Shown here: piece after piece, positions 1 through 8,967 of the stretch | How the letters are laid out: each line of letters begins with the position of its first letter | Position numbering within the stretch: position 1 is the stretch's first letter | NCBI RefSeq assembly: GCF_024171645.1 | Contig: NZ_JALKAC010000002.1 | Coordinates: 744,001 to 808,000, forward strand | Length of the DNA: 64,000 nucleotides | Direction of reading: 5' to 3' | From: Flavobacterium sp. HSC-32F16 | GTDB lineage: Bacteria > Bacteroidota > Bacteroidia > Flavobacteriales > Flavobacteriaceae | Program-made: the position numbers and the translations under genes | Notes under the pieces: model-generated | Database searches by the model: none | Told to the model about the DNA's origin: nothing | What the model saw: the letters and a program-made list of their open reading frames with translations, nothing else

Positions 1-658
<658 letters not shown>

Positions 659-702
659 TTAATCGACTGAGCGAATAAACGGTTGAACGATTAAACATAA
701 AA

Positions 703-1326
703 TTATCGTCTAGAGATTTCGTCTCTGATTTTTGCTGCTTTTTCGTAATCTTCCTGAGAAACGGCTTGATCTAAAAGCTCGTTTAGCTCTTGTAAACTGT
801 GTTTTGAATACACTTCGCCAGATTGATTGGTTTCTTCTTCGTGTCCAAAAGTTTCTGGATTAGAAAGCACATCGTCGATTTCCTGAGCACCCTGATCAGA
901 ATCTGAAGTGTTTGATTTTAGATAAATTCCTGCTTTATCCAAAATGTTTTTATAAGTAAAAATCGGTGCGTTGAAACGTAAAGCCAAAGCGATTGCATCA
1001 GAAGTTCGGGCATCGATAATTTCTTCAATTTTATCTCTTTCGCAGATTAAACTAGAGTAGAAAACGCCGTCAACTAATTTGTGAATGATAACTTGTTTTA
1101 CAACTATATCAAATCTTTCTGCAAAGTTTTTAAATAAATCGTGTGTTAACGGACGCGGTGGTTTAATTTCTTTTTCTAAGGCAATAGCGATCGATTGGGC
1201 TTCAAAAGCCCCAATAACGATAGGTAATTTTCTTTCACCATCAACTTCATTCAAAATTAGGGCATAAGCGCCATTTTGAGTTTGACTGTATGAAATTCCT
1301 TTTATGGATAATTTAACTAGACTCAT
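703..1326 (-). CDS. Bifunctional nuclease family protein (BFN/DUF151) with C-terminal UVR motif
   Basis: The N-terminal ~130 residues carry the BFN/DUF151 fold: LPIVIGAFEAQSIAIALE, a PRPLTHDL segment and DARTSDAIALALR. The last ~35 residues (LQELNELLDQAVSQEDYEKA) form a UVR-type helical pair as in UvrB/UvrC. This architecture is common in Bacteroidota. DUF151 proteins have reported nuclease activity in plants, but the bacterial role is unsettled. I chose ATG 1326 (MSLVKLSIKG) because the family begins there; an upstream in-frame ATG at 1347 would add seven unsupported residues. It lies downstream of the etf genes, separated from them by a terminator hairpin, and upstream of thyA. Confidence 0.85.
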   Translation of the reverse strand: MSLVKLSIKGISYSQTQNGAYALILNEVDGERKLPIVIGAFEAQSIAIALEKEIKPPRPLTHDLFKNFAERFDIVVKQVIIHKLVDGVFYSSLICERDKIEEIIDARTSDAIALALRFNAPIFTYKNILDKAGIYLKSNTSDSDQGAQEIDDVLSNPETFGHEEETNQSGEVYSKHSLQELNELLDQAVSQEDYEKAAKIRDEISRR

Positions 1327-1414
1327 ATATGTTTGTAAAAAAGGCACTTAGCGCCTCATTTTAAAGATTTTTTGATTGGAAAATGAAAGTGCAATTTTAA
1401 TCAAAAAATATGGA

Positions 1415-1467
1415 ACAAAAAAGCTGCCTATAAACAAAGATACAATATCTTGTTTTTAGGCAGCTAT
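1415..1467 (-). terminator. Intrinsic terminator of the etfB-etfA transcript
   Basis: A long hairpin (arms AAGCTGCCTA and TAGGCAGCT, with further pairing AAACAAGAT/ATCTTGTTT inside) is followed on the minus strand by a run of T (complement of ACAAAAAA). It begins about 20 bp after the etfA stop codon. Confidence 0.85.
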
Positions 1468-1488
1468 ATTTTGAAAAGAATTCTTGAA

Positions 1489-2457
1489 TTAAGAATGTTG
1501 TGCTTTAAAAGCTTTTAATTTCTCTGTTAATTGTGGTACAATTTCAAAAGCGTCACCTACAATACCGTAATCAGCTACTTTAAAGAAAGGTGCTTCAGGA
1601 TCGTTATTAATAACTACTTTTACTTTTGAAGAGTTGATACCGGCAATGTGCTGAATCGCTCCAGAAATACCTACAGCAATGTATAAGTTAGTTGCAACTG
1701 GTTTTCCTGTTTGTCCAACGTGCTCGCTGTGAGGTCTCCATCCTAAATCTGAAACTGGTTTAGAACATGCAGTTGCAGCACCTAAAACAGCAGCAAGATC
1801 TTCGATTAATCCCCAGTTTTCTGGACCTTTTAATCCACGTCCGCCAGAAACTACGATATCAGCATCAGCGATAGAAACTTTTCCAGTCACTTTTTCTACA
1901 GATTCTACTTTTACTCCAAAGTCATTGTCTCCAATTGTTGGATTAAAATCTTCTTCAGATGCAGATCCTGCACTTTCGAAAATTCCGTAAGAGTTTTTAG
2001 CCAATCCAAGAACTTTTACATCTGTAGAAATTTCTGTGATATTAAAAGCTTTATTTGAGAATGCATTTCTTTTTACTTGAAATGGAGAAGTGCTAACTGG
2101 TAATCCAACAACATTTGATGCAAAACCGGCATTTAAAGCTACTGCAACTAATGATGAAAGATAAATACTGTCTGTTGTAGAAGAAAGTAAAACTACTTTT
2201 GTGCCTTCTTTTTCAGCTGCTTGTTTGATTACATCGGCGTAAGCCTTAGCAGTAAAACCAGCTAGTTTATCGTTGCTTACTTTTAAAACTTTATCAACTC
2301 CGTATTTTGCTAATTCGCTTACGTCGCTAATGTTTACAGTTAAAGCTGTAACAGTTGTTCCTAAACTTTCGGCTACTTTTTTTGCATAAGAAGCCAATTC
2401 GAAAGCTACTTTTTTAAATTTTCCTTCTGCAGATTCTGCATATATTAATATTGACAT
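1489..2457 (-). CDS. etfA: Electron transfer flavoprotein, alpha subunit
   Basis: FAD-carrying subunit of the EtfAB heterodimer, which passes electrons from acyl-CoA and related dehydrogenases to the quinone pool. The 322-residue length is normal. The N-terminal half has the ETF fold (TVTALTVNISD), and the C-terminal FAD-binding half shows VVSGGRGLKGPENW, LGWRPHSEHVGQTGKPV and ISGAIQHIAGINSS, which contact FAD. It follows etfB on the same strand after a 76-bp gap containing a low-complexity 'gtttcaggtttcaag' run. It is followed at once by an intrinsic terminator, so etfB-etfA is a two-gene operon. Confidence 0.96.
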   Translation of the reverse strand: MSILIYAESAEGKFKKVAFELASYAKKVAESLGTTVTALTVNISDVSELAKYGVDKVLKVSNDKLAGFTAKAYADVIKQAAEKEGTKVVLLSSTTDSIYLSSLVAVALNAGFASNVVGLPVSTSPFQVKRNAFSNKAFNITEISTDVKVLGLAKNSYGIFESAGSASEEDFNPTIGDNDFGVKVESVEKVTGKVSIADADIVVSGGRGLKGPENWGLIEDLAAVLGAATACSKPVSDLGWRPHSEHVGQTGKPVATNLYIAVGISGAIQHIAGINSSKVKVVINNDPEAPFFKVADYGIVGDAFEIVPQLTEKLKAFKAQHS

Positions 2458-2533
2458 GATTTTTTTGTTTTGAGGTTTAAAGTTTCAGGTTTCAAGTTTT
2501 GTAAAACTGAAAACTTCGACTGAAAACTGATTA

Positions 2534-3280
2534 CTAGATTACTTTCGCTTCGTTGTGTAATAAATTGATTAACTCATCTAAATTATCTGCAGAAACTAAT
2601 TTCACCGCTGATTTTGGAGCTGGTTTTTCAAATTTTACTGCTTTTGTATTTGCTGGAGCATCAACTGGTTCAAGAATAGTTAAAGCTTTAGTTCTTGCTG
2701 TCATAATTCCTCTCATGTTCGGAATACGTAAATCTTTTTCTTCAACAAGACCTTTTTGACCGCCAATAATTAATGGAAGAGTAGTGCTTACTGTTTCTTT
2801 TCCACCGTCGATTTCTCGAACTGCTTTTACGTTATTTCCGTCAACTGTTAAAGATGTGCAAGAGTTTAAGAAGTTAGAACCTGTGATTCCGGCGATCATT
2901 CCAGGAACCATTCCTCCATTATAATCTAAAGACTCTTTTCCAGCAATTACAAGATCGTAACCGCCGTTTTTAATAACTTCTGCTAGTTGCTTAGCAACAA
3001 AAAAACCGTCAGTTGGATTTGCGTTAACACGAATTGCTTCGTTAGCACCAATTGCTAAAGCTTTACGCAATGTTGGTTCAGTATCTGGGCCTCCAACGTT
3101 TACAACCGTTACATTTGCACCTTGTTGTTCTTGGAACCAAATTGCGCGTGTAAGGCCAAATTCGTCGTTAGGGTTAATTACATATTGTACGCCATTGGTG
3201 TCAAATTCTGAGTCACCGTTGGTGAAGTTGATTTTTGAAGTAGTATCAGGCACATGGCTGATGCAAACTAGTATTTTCAT
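2534..3280 (-). CDS. etfB: Electron transfer flavoprotein, beta subunit
   Basis: AMP-binding partner of EtfA. The 248-residue protein begins MKILVCISHVPDTTSKI, the usual start. It carries the adenine-nucleotide-loop segment AGKESLDYNGGMVPGMIAG near residues 112-130 and the C-terminal recognition-loop helix DNLDELINLLHNEAKVI. It is the first gene of the etf operon. A flavobacterial -7 box (TAAATTTG on the minus strand, 3321-3314) lies 34 bp upstream of the start. Confidence 0.96.
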   Translation of the reverse strand: MKILVCISHVPDTTSKINFTNGDSEFDTNGVQYVINPNDEFGLTRAIWFQEQQGANVTVVNVGGPDTEPTLRKALAIGANEAIRVNANPTDGFFVAKQLAEVIKNGGYDLVIAGKESLDYNGGMVPGMIAGITGSNFLNSCTSLTVDGNNVKAVREIDGGKETVSTTLPLIIGGQKGLVEEKDLRIPNMRGIMTARTKALTILEPVDAPANTKAVKFEKPAPKSAVKLVSADNLDELINLLHNEAKVI

Positions 3281-3781
3281 AAGTATATATTTTGAATTTA
3301 TAATATGCTTTTACAAATTTAGAATTTAATTTGGAATAATTATACTATGCATGCATAATATTTTTGAAAACTATTACGATTTCGAAGATTGTGTGGTTTT
3401 CGATGATTTTCATTGGGATATAAAAATAAAAAATCACTCTTTTTATCTGATTGTTAGTAATTTTGCAATGTTTGAAGGCTTACTGCTAATTATTTTTTTA
3501 TGAGATAAATACTAATTTTTTACTTTTTACGTTTTGATCAGAGAATTTGGAAGAGAGAAGAATTAAACAAATAGATAAAACTTTGTCTAAAAAAATATTT
3601 CGGGCTATTAAGTGTTGATTATACGTTATTATATCGTTTTCGTAAATATCACAATTAACTTTAAAAAGTTAAAAGCAAAAGAACGTAAGAACTTCATGCG
3701 ATTTTAAATTCAATTTATGCTTTTAAGTTATTTAAAATATTTATTTTTGCTCTTCAGAAAATTCAACATACAATAAAAAAT
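3281..3781. promoter_or_regulatory. Divergent intergenic region between etfB and pdhB
   Basis: 501 bp with no credible ORF. On the minus strand TAAATTTG at 3321-3314 fits the Bacteroidota -7 consensus for etfB. On the plus strand TATTTTTG at 3742-3749 is a likely -7 box for pdhB, 33 bp before its ATG; its -33 element is weak. A further TAATTTTG occurs near 3460. Nothing else is recognised in the middle of the region. Confidence 0.55.
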
Positions 3782-4759
3782 ATGAGAACAATACAATTTA
3801 GAGAGGCCATTTGTGAAGCGATGAGCGAAGAAATGCGTCACGATGAATCCATATATTTAATGGGAGAAGAGGTTGCAGAATATAACGGAGCATACAAAGC
3901 TTCAAAAGGAATGCTTGCTGAGTTTGGCGAAAAGAGAGTAATAGATACTCCAATTGCTGAGCTTGGGTTTACAGGAATTGCAGTAGGTTCTGCAATGAAC
4001 GGTAACCGACCAATTGTTGAGTATATGACTTTCAACTTTTGTTTAGTTGGTATTGATCAAATTATAAATAATGCTGCTAAAATGCGTCAAATGACAGGAG
4101 GGCAATTTAATGTGCCTATCGTTTTCCGCGGACCAACAGCTTCTGCTGGTCAATTAGGAGCTACTCACTCACAAGCTTTAGAAAACTGGTTTGCAAATAC
4201 TCCGGGTCTTAAAGTTGTTGTGCCTTCAACTCCATATGATGCTAAAGGACTTTTAAAATCTGCAATTCGCGATAATGATCCGGTAATTTTCATGGAATCT
4301 GAGCAAATGTATGGTGATAAAGGTGAAGTGCCGGACGGAGAATATACAATTCCATTAGGAGTTGCTGATATTAAACGTGAAGGAACAGATGTTACAATTG
4401 TTTCTTTTGGAAAAATTATTAAAGAAGCTTTTATCGCTGCTGATGAATTAGCAAAAGAAGGAATTTCTTGTGAAATTATCGACTTAAGAACTGTTCGTCC
4501 AATGGATAAAGATGCTATTCTTAAATCTGTTAAAAAAACAAACCGTTTAGTAATTCTTGAAGAAGCCTGGCCATTTGCAAGTATTTCTTCTGAAATTACA
4601 TATATCGTTCAAGAGCAAGCTTTTGACTTCCTTGACGCGCCAATTCAACGTATTACAACAGCAGATACTCCTGCACCGTATTCGCCAGTATTACTTAAAG
4701 ACTGGCTGCCAAATGCTGGTGATGTAGTAAAAGCAGTTAAAAAAGTATTATACAAATAA
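3782..4759 (+). CDS. pdhB: Pyruvate dehydrogenase E1 component, beta subunit
   Basis: Transketolase-type beta subunit of the alpha2beta2 E1 enzyme that decarboxylates pyruvate (or, less likely, a branched 2-oxoacid) for acetyl-CoA synthesis. The 325 residues span the whole family. MRTIQFREAICEAMSEEM opens the pyrimidine-binding domain. DTPIAELGFTGIAVG and VEYMTFNF contain the conserved acidic and aromatic contacts to TPP. The C-terminal transketolase domain includes IDLRTVRPMDKDAI and LEEAWPFASISSEI. The alpha subunit is not adjacent, so the gene stands alone with its own promoter. Confidence 0.93.
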   Translation: MRTIQFREAICEAMSEEMRHDESIYLMGEEVAEYNGAYKASKGMLAEFGEKRVIDTPIAELGFTGIAVGSAMNGNRPIVEYMTFNFCLVGIDQIINNAAKMRQMTGGQFNVPIVFRGPTASAGQLGATHSQALENWFANTPGLKVVVPSTPYDAKGLLKSAIRDNDPVIFMESEQMYGDKGEVPDGEYTIPLGVADIKREGTDVTIVSFGKIIKEAFIAADELAKEGISCEIIDLRTVRPMDKDAILKSVKKTNRLVILEEAWPFASISSEITYIVQEQAFDFLDAPIQRITTADTPAPYSPVLLKDWLPNAGDVVKAVKKVLYK

Positions 4760-4830
4760 TACATATTTAAAATACTCACAAAACTTCATCATTCATAGTT
4801 AATTGATGAAGTTTTTTTTTGCCCAGACAA

Positions 4831-7332
4831 ATGAAAAGAATAATTTTACTCAGCCTGTTTTTTGTATTCGCGTTTGCGGCTATTGCTACTGCACAAACTA
4901 AAGTGAGTGGAATTGTTTTGGACAAATCGAATCAGCCGGTACCTTTTGCAAATGTTGTTTTTAAAGGTTCAAACACGGGAATCGTTTCTAATGAAGACGG
5001 ACGTTTTTATTTGGAATCGCCAAATACTTATACTGCTTTATTGATAAGTTCTGCGGGATTTTCAGATAAAGAAGTTCCTTTGGAAAAAGCGGTAAATTAT
5101 AACTTTAAAATCGTTTTAAGCGAACCTGAAGCCTTAAGCGAAGTTGTGATTTTTACTGGAAAAACGTCAAAAAAGAATAATCCGGCAATTGATATTTTGA
5201 GAAAAATATGGGAAAGAAAACGTAAAAACGGACTTTACCAATTCAACCAATATCAAATGCAAAAGTATGAGAAGGTTGAGTTTGATATGAACACAATTGA
5301 CAGTGCTTTCATGAAAAATAAACTTTTTAAAGGAATGGAGTTTGTTTTTAATCATGTTGATACTTCAGATGTTACTGGTAAAACGTATCTGCCAATTTTT
5401 ATCAACGAATCAGTTTATGATGTTTACGGAGATAATAAAATAAAGAAGGTAAAAGAAAATCTTACCGGAAATAAAATGTCTGGTTTTAATGGGAATCAGC
5501 AAATTTTAGCTTTCGTAAAAGACCTTTACTCAGATTATAATATTTACGATAATCACCTTAAATTTTTTGATAAAAGTTTTACCAGCCCGCTTTCAAGAAC
5601 CGGAATTGATGTTTACAATTACGTACTGAAAGACAGTGCTTATGTCGATAAAAAATGGTGTTATAATATTGTTTTTTATCCAAGACGTAAAAACGAGTTG
5701 ACTTTTAAAGGAGATTTCTGGGTAAACGATACCACATTTGCCATCAAAAAGATTAATATGGGCGTTACTAAAAGCGCTAATATTAACTGGGTAAAGGATA
5801 TTTATATTGAGCAGGAATTTGATGTAGAAAATGATTCTGTTTTTCTATTGACCCGCGATTATATGATGTCTGATTTTGCTTTAAATAAAAAGGAGAAATC
5901 AAAAGGAGTTTATGGAAAACGGACGACCTTGTACCGTAATCATAAATTCAACATTCAAAAACCAGAGAAATTCTATAAAGAGGAAGTCAATTTTATAGAT
6001 AATGCGGTCTATGAACGACCGCCTGAATTTTGGGAAGAAAATCGTTTTGAGAAATTAAATAAAGATGAAGCGGGTATTTATAAAATGCTCGATACGTTAC
6101 AAACCGTTAAGCGATTCAAGCAGTTGTACAGTCTCGTCTCGATTTTAGGGAGCGGTTATGTCGAGTTTAAGAACTTCGATTTTGGACCTATATTCTCTAC
6201 ATTTGGATACAACGAAGTCGAAGGATTGAGATTGAGAGCAGGAGGAAGAACGTATTTTGGACCAAATGATCCATGGCGTATTCAAGCGTATACGGCTTAT
6301 GGTTTTGATGATAGTAAATTCAAATATGGAGTTTCTGGTAAATGGATGGTTGACAAAAAAAACCGAGTTATTATTTCTGGAGGAAACAGGCGCGATATTG
6401 AACAAATTGGAGCCAGTTTAACTACTACGAATGATATTTTAGGACGAAGTTTCGCATCGTCTGCCTTGTTTACAACTGGAAGTAACGGAAAGCTTACGAA
6501 TATTAATTTAAGCAATGTTTCTGTTGAAATGGAACCGAAAAAGAATTTTATTGTTTCGGCAGGTTTCTCCTACAGAACATTAGAATCGGCGTCGCAAACA
6601 TTTAGTTTAGATTATTATACGACTTTACCAACAGCAACAGATCCAATGGGGGTTATAAAAAGCGATGTAAAGCAGTCAGAAGCGAATATTCAGTTTGAAT
6701 ATATGCCAAACCGTAAAACGATTGGTTATGGTGTTGAAAGAGATTTAGTTGACAGCCCTTTTAGTCATTTCTTTGTAAACTTCAGTTATGGTCTTAAAGG
6801 AGTTTTAGACAGCGATTTTGCTTACGAAAAAATTCAGATTTTCTACAAACAGCCTATTATTATTGGGCCTTTAGGAAGATCTAATATTATTTTAGAAACA
6901 GGAAAAACATTCGGAACAATTCCGTTAGGATTAATGAGCGTAATTCCGGGAAACCAGACTTATTTTACAATCGAAAATACGTTTAGTAACCTAAATTTCT
7001 ACGAATTTGTAACAGATCAATACACTACTTTGCAGTGGAATCATGATTTTGGCGGAAGATTGTTTGCCAGAGTTCCATTCATGAGAAAATTAAATTGGAG
7101 AGAATTTATAGGAGTTAGAGCCGTTCATGGAACTATTTCAAAAGCCAATCGTGAAATAAACGCTTCAGGGCTTCCTTATAATGCACCAGAAAATGTGTAT
7201 TGGGAATATAATGCCGGGATTGGAAACATCTTTAAAGTTTTCCGACTTGATTTTTCGTGGAGAGGAAATTATTTAGATATGCCCGATGCTCATAAATTTG
7301 CAATAAAAGGATCTTTCGGATTTTATTTCTAA
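4831..7332 (+). CDS. DUF5686 family outer-membrane protein with carboxypeptidase-regulatory-like N-terminus
   Basis: ATG 4831 gives a clean signal peptide (MKRIILLSLFFVFAFAAIAT-AQ). The open frame can be extended to TTG 4819, but that would put PRQ before the signal. Residues ~25-105 form a CarboxypepD_reg-like beta sandwich (VSGIVLDKSNQPVPFANVVF). The remaining ~700 residues match the DUF5686 type: a mixed N-terminal region with SEVVIFTGKTSKKNNPAIDI, then a long beta-rich region with alternating aromatic strands ending in ...FAIKGSFGFYF, typical of a C-terminal outer-membrane barrel strand. The function is unknown; an outer-membrane location is inferred. Confidence 0.82.
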   Translation: MKRIILLSLFFVFAFAAIATAQTKVSGIVLDKSNQPVPFANVVFKGSNTGIVSNEDGRFYLESPNTYTALLISSAGFSDKEVPLEKAVNYNFKIVLSEPEALSEVVIFTGKTSKKNNPAIDILRKIWERKRKNGLYQFNQYQMQKYEKVEFDMNTIDSAFMKNKLFKGMEFVFNHVDTSDVTGKTYLPIFINESVYDVYGDNKIKKVKENLTGNKMSGFNGNQQILAFVKDLYSDYNIYDNHLKFFDKSFTSPLSRTGIDVYNYVLKDSAYVDKKWCYNIVFYPRRKNELTFKGDFWVNDTTFAIKKINMGVTKSANINWVKDIYIEQEFDVENDSVFLLTRDYMMSDFALNKKEKSKGVYGKRTTLYRNHKFNIQKPEKFYKEEVNFIDNAVYERPPEFWEENRFEKLNKDEAGIYKMLDTLQTVKRFKQLYSLVSILGSGYVEFKNFDFGPIFSTFGYNEVEGLRLRAGGRTYFGPNDPWRIQAYTAYGFDDSKFKYGVSGKWMVDKKNRVIISGGNRRDIEQIGASLTTTNDILGRSFASSALFTTGSNGKLTNINLSNVSVEMEPKKNFIVSAGFSYRTLESASQTFSLDYYTTLPTATDPMGVIKSDVKQSEANIQFEYMPNRKTIGYGVERDLVDSPFSHFFVNFSYGLKGVLDSDFAYEKIQIFYKQPIIIGPLGRSNIILETGKTFGTIPLGLMSVIPGNQTYFTIENTFSNLNFYEFVTDQYTTLQWNHDFGGRLFARVPFMRKLNWREFIGVRAVHGTISKANREINASGLPYNAPENVYWEYNAGIGNIFKVFRLDFSWRGNYLDMPDAHKFAIKGSFGFYF

Positions 7333-7410
7333 TTATATAAGGTACAAAGGTTCAAAGTTACAAAGTCGCAAAGGTTTAAAATCTTTGCGATTTTTTTATG
7401 TTTGATGTTT

Positions 7411-7523
7411 TTTTGCCCACAGATTTTACGGATTTATGCTGATAAGCACAGATTAATAATTTCAGACAAAAAAAATAAATCTGCTTAAACCTGTTTTAAT
7501 CAGTAAAATCTGCGGGCAAAAAA
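7411..7523. repeat. Palindromic intergenic repeat, 'GCC(A/C)CAGATT' family, copy 1
   Basis: TTTTTTGCCCACAGATTTTAC at the left end is mirrored by GTAAAATCTGCGGGCAAAAAA at the right end, enclosing about 70 bp that contains another 'cacagatta'. Similar palindromes with the same ends lie at 27537-27605 and 57952-58026. It is bordered by octamer-phased runs (7341-7376 and 7525-7552). Confidence 0.8.
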
Positions 7524-7591
7524 CTTAGCGACTCTGCGCCTTTGTGAGATTCTTTTTTATTTAATTTTGAAATTGACTTAAAAAATATCTT

Positions 7592-8191
7592 ATGAAGGAA
7601 GCCATCGATTTTCTAATCAATAAAAACCCAGTATTTCGGGAAATAATCGAAAAATACGGGCTTCCGCCAATACCAAAGCGTCCGCAGGGATTTGAAACTC
7701 TGGTGTTGTTAATTCTCGAGCAGCAAGTTTCTATCGATTCGGCGAAAGCCACATTCTTAAAAATAAAAGCCTATACAACCTGCAACCCTGAAAGTATGGC
7801 GATTTTGCCGGACGAAGAATATAGAAGTCTTGGTGTAAGCCGACAAAAAACAAAATACATCAAGATTTTAGCAGAAGCCATTTTAAACAAAGAACTCGAT
7901 GTAGAAAGTCTGGCTTCAAAATCGGCAAAACAAGTTCGCGAAGAGCTAATCAAATTAAAAGGAATCGGAAACTGGACAATTGATATCTATTTAATGTTCT
8001 GTCTTCAGGAGCCGGATTTGATTCCGCTGGGCGATATTGCAGTTGTAAATACGATCAAAGAATTGCTGGATATTCATGACAAACAGGAAATGGAAATCCA
8101 TGCAGAACAATGGAGTCCGTACCGATCTTATGCAGCATATTTGCTCTGGCATTATTACTTAAATAAGCGAAATAGGAAAATTACATATTAA
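7592..8191 (+). CDS. DNA-3-methyladenine glycosylase II-like (HhH-GPD superfamily)
   Basis: Base-excision repair glycosylase that removes alkylated purines. The 199-residue protein has the AlkA-type core only: an N-terminal helical part with ETLVLLILEQQVSIDSAKAT, the helix-hairpin-helix LIKLKGIGNWTIDIYLMF near residues 122-139, and the catalytic aspartate region LIPLGDIAVVNTI about 16 residues later. It lacks the N-terminal TBP-like domain of E. coli AlkA. The gene is monocistronic, preceded by a repeat-rich spacer. Substrate range within the AlkA/MagIII group cannot be read from sequence. Confidence 0.87.
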   Translation: MKEAIDFLINKNPVFREIIEKYGLPPIPKRPQGFETLVLLILEQQVSIDSAKATFLKIKAYTTCNPESMAILPDEEYRSLGVSRQKTKYIKILAEAILNKELDVESLASKSAKQVREELIKLKGIGNWTIDIYLMFCLQEPDLIPLGDIAVVNTIKELLDIHDKQEMEIHAEQWSPYRSYAAYLLWHYYLNKRNRKITY

Positions 8192-8261
8192 CTGTCTGTT
8201 ATATAAAAAGAAAAGTATATTAATTAATGTATAAATACACAGATTAATATACTTTTTTCAT

Positions 8262-8290
8262 TGTAAAAAAGGATTGTTTAGTTACTTTTG
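8262..8290 (+). promoter_or_regulatory. Promoter of ppa
   Basis: ATTG (TTG 8262-8264), about 18 bp spacing, then TACTTTTG (8283-8290) fits the Bacteroidota sigma-A consensus. It lies 33 bp before the ppa ATG. Confidence 0.65.
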
Positions 8291-8323
8291 CAGTCGAAAT
8301 TATAGATATAATAAAAAACGAAA

Positions 8324-8854
8324 ATGACCGCAGACAAACTAACAACTTTCGATGTATTAATCGAAATACCAAGAGGAAGCAGAAATAAATATGAGTACGA
8401 TTTTGAAATCAAAAGAATGCGTTTCGACAGAATGTTGTTCTCTTCAATGATGTACCCTGCAGATTACGGATTTATTCCAGAAACTTTAGCTCTTGACGGT
8501 GACCCTCTTGATGTATTGGTTTTAGTAAACGAACCAACTTTTCCTGGATGTGTTATGGAAGTAAAACCAATTGGTGTTTTCCATATGGCAGATGATAAAG
8601 GACCAGACGAAAAAATCATTTGTGTACCAGTTTCAGATCCAATCTGGAATTCATTAAATGACCTTTCAGATATTAATGGACACTTATTGAAAGAAATCGA
8701 GCATTTCTTCCAGGTTTACAAAGATCTTGAAAACAAACAAGTAGATGTTGAAGGTTGGGGAGACGTTAACGAAGCGTTCGCAATTATTGCTGAATGTACA
8801 AAGCGTTTTGATGATATTGAAAATAAACCAGCTGGATTATTTAGCATTAAATAA
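8324..8854 (+). CDS. ppa: Inorganic pyrophosphatase, family I (soluble)
   Basis: Cytosolic Mg-dependent enzyme hydrolysing PPi to two phosphates, pulling biosynthetic reactions forward. The 176 residues match bacterial family I length. The active-site blocks are visible: IEIPRGSRNKYEYD, MMYPADYGFIPETLALDGDPLDVLVL (the DxDPxD signature around residues 60-68) and PDEKIICVPVSDP. It is followed by a strong terminator and then by the membrane pyrophosphatase gene, so both PPase types are encoded side by side. Confidence 0.96.
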   Translation: MTADKLTTFDVLIEIPRGSRNKYEYDFEIKRMRFDRMLFSSMMYPADYGFIPETLALDGDPLDVLVLVNEPTFPGCVMEVKPIGVFHMADDKGPDEKIICVPVSDPIWNSLNDLSDINGHLLKEIEHFFQVYKDLENKQVDVEGWGDVNEAFAIIAECTKRFDDIENKPAGLFSIK

Positions 8855-8879
8855 TTTTAACCTTATTCTATTATAAAAA

Positions 8880-8912
8880 AAGCAATACTGCCGTCAGGAG
8901 TATTGCTTTTTT
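8880..8912 (+). terminator. Intrinsic terminator after ppa
   Basis: Stem AAGCAATACT (8880-8889) pairs with AGTATTGCTT (8899-8908) around GCCGTCAGG, followed by TTTTTTG. It separates ppa from hppA. Confidence 0.88.
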
Positions 8913-8967
8913 GTTTAAATTCGTTTCAGTTAGATTGTTGACTATTAACCAAAACCATTAAAATATT

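Noticed and set aside
6145..6515. Minus-strand ORFs within the DUF5686 gene
   Set aside because: Antisense to a well-supported long gene; no independent signal.
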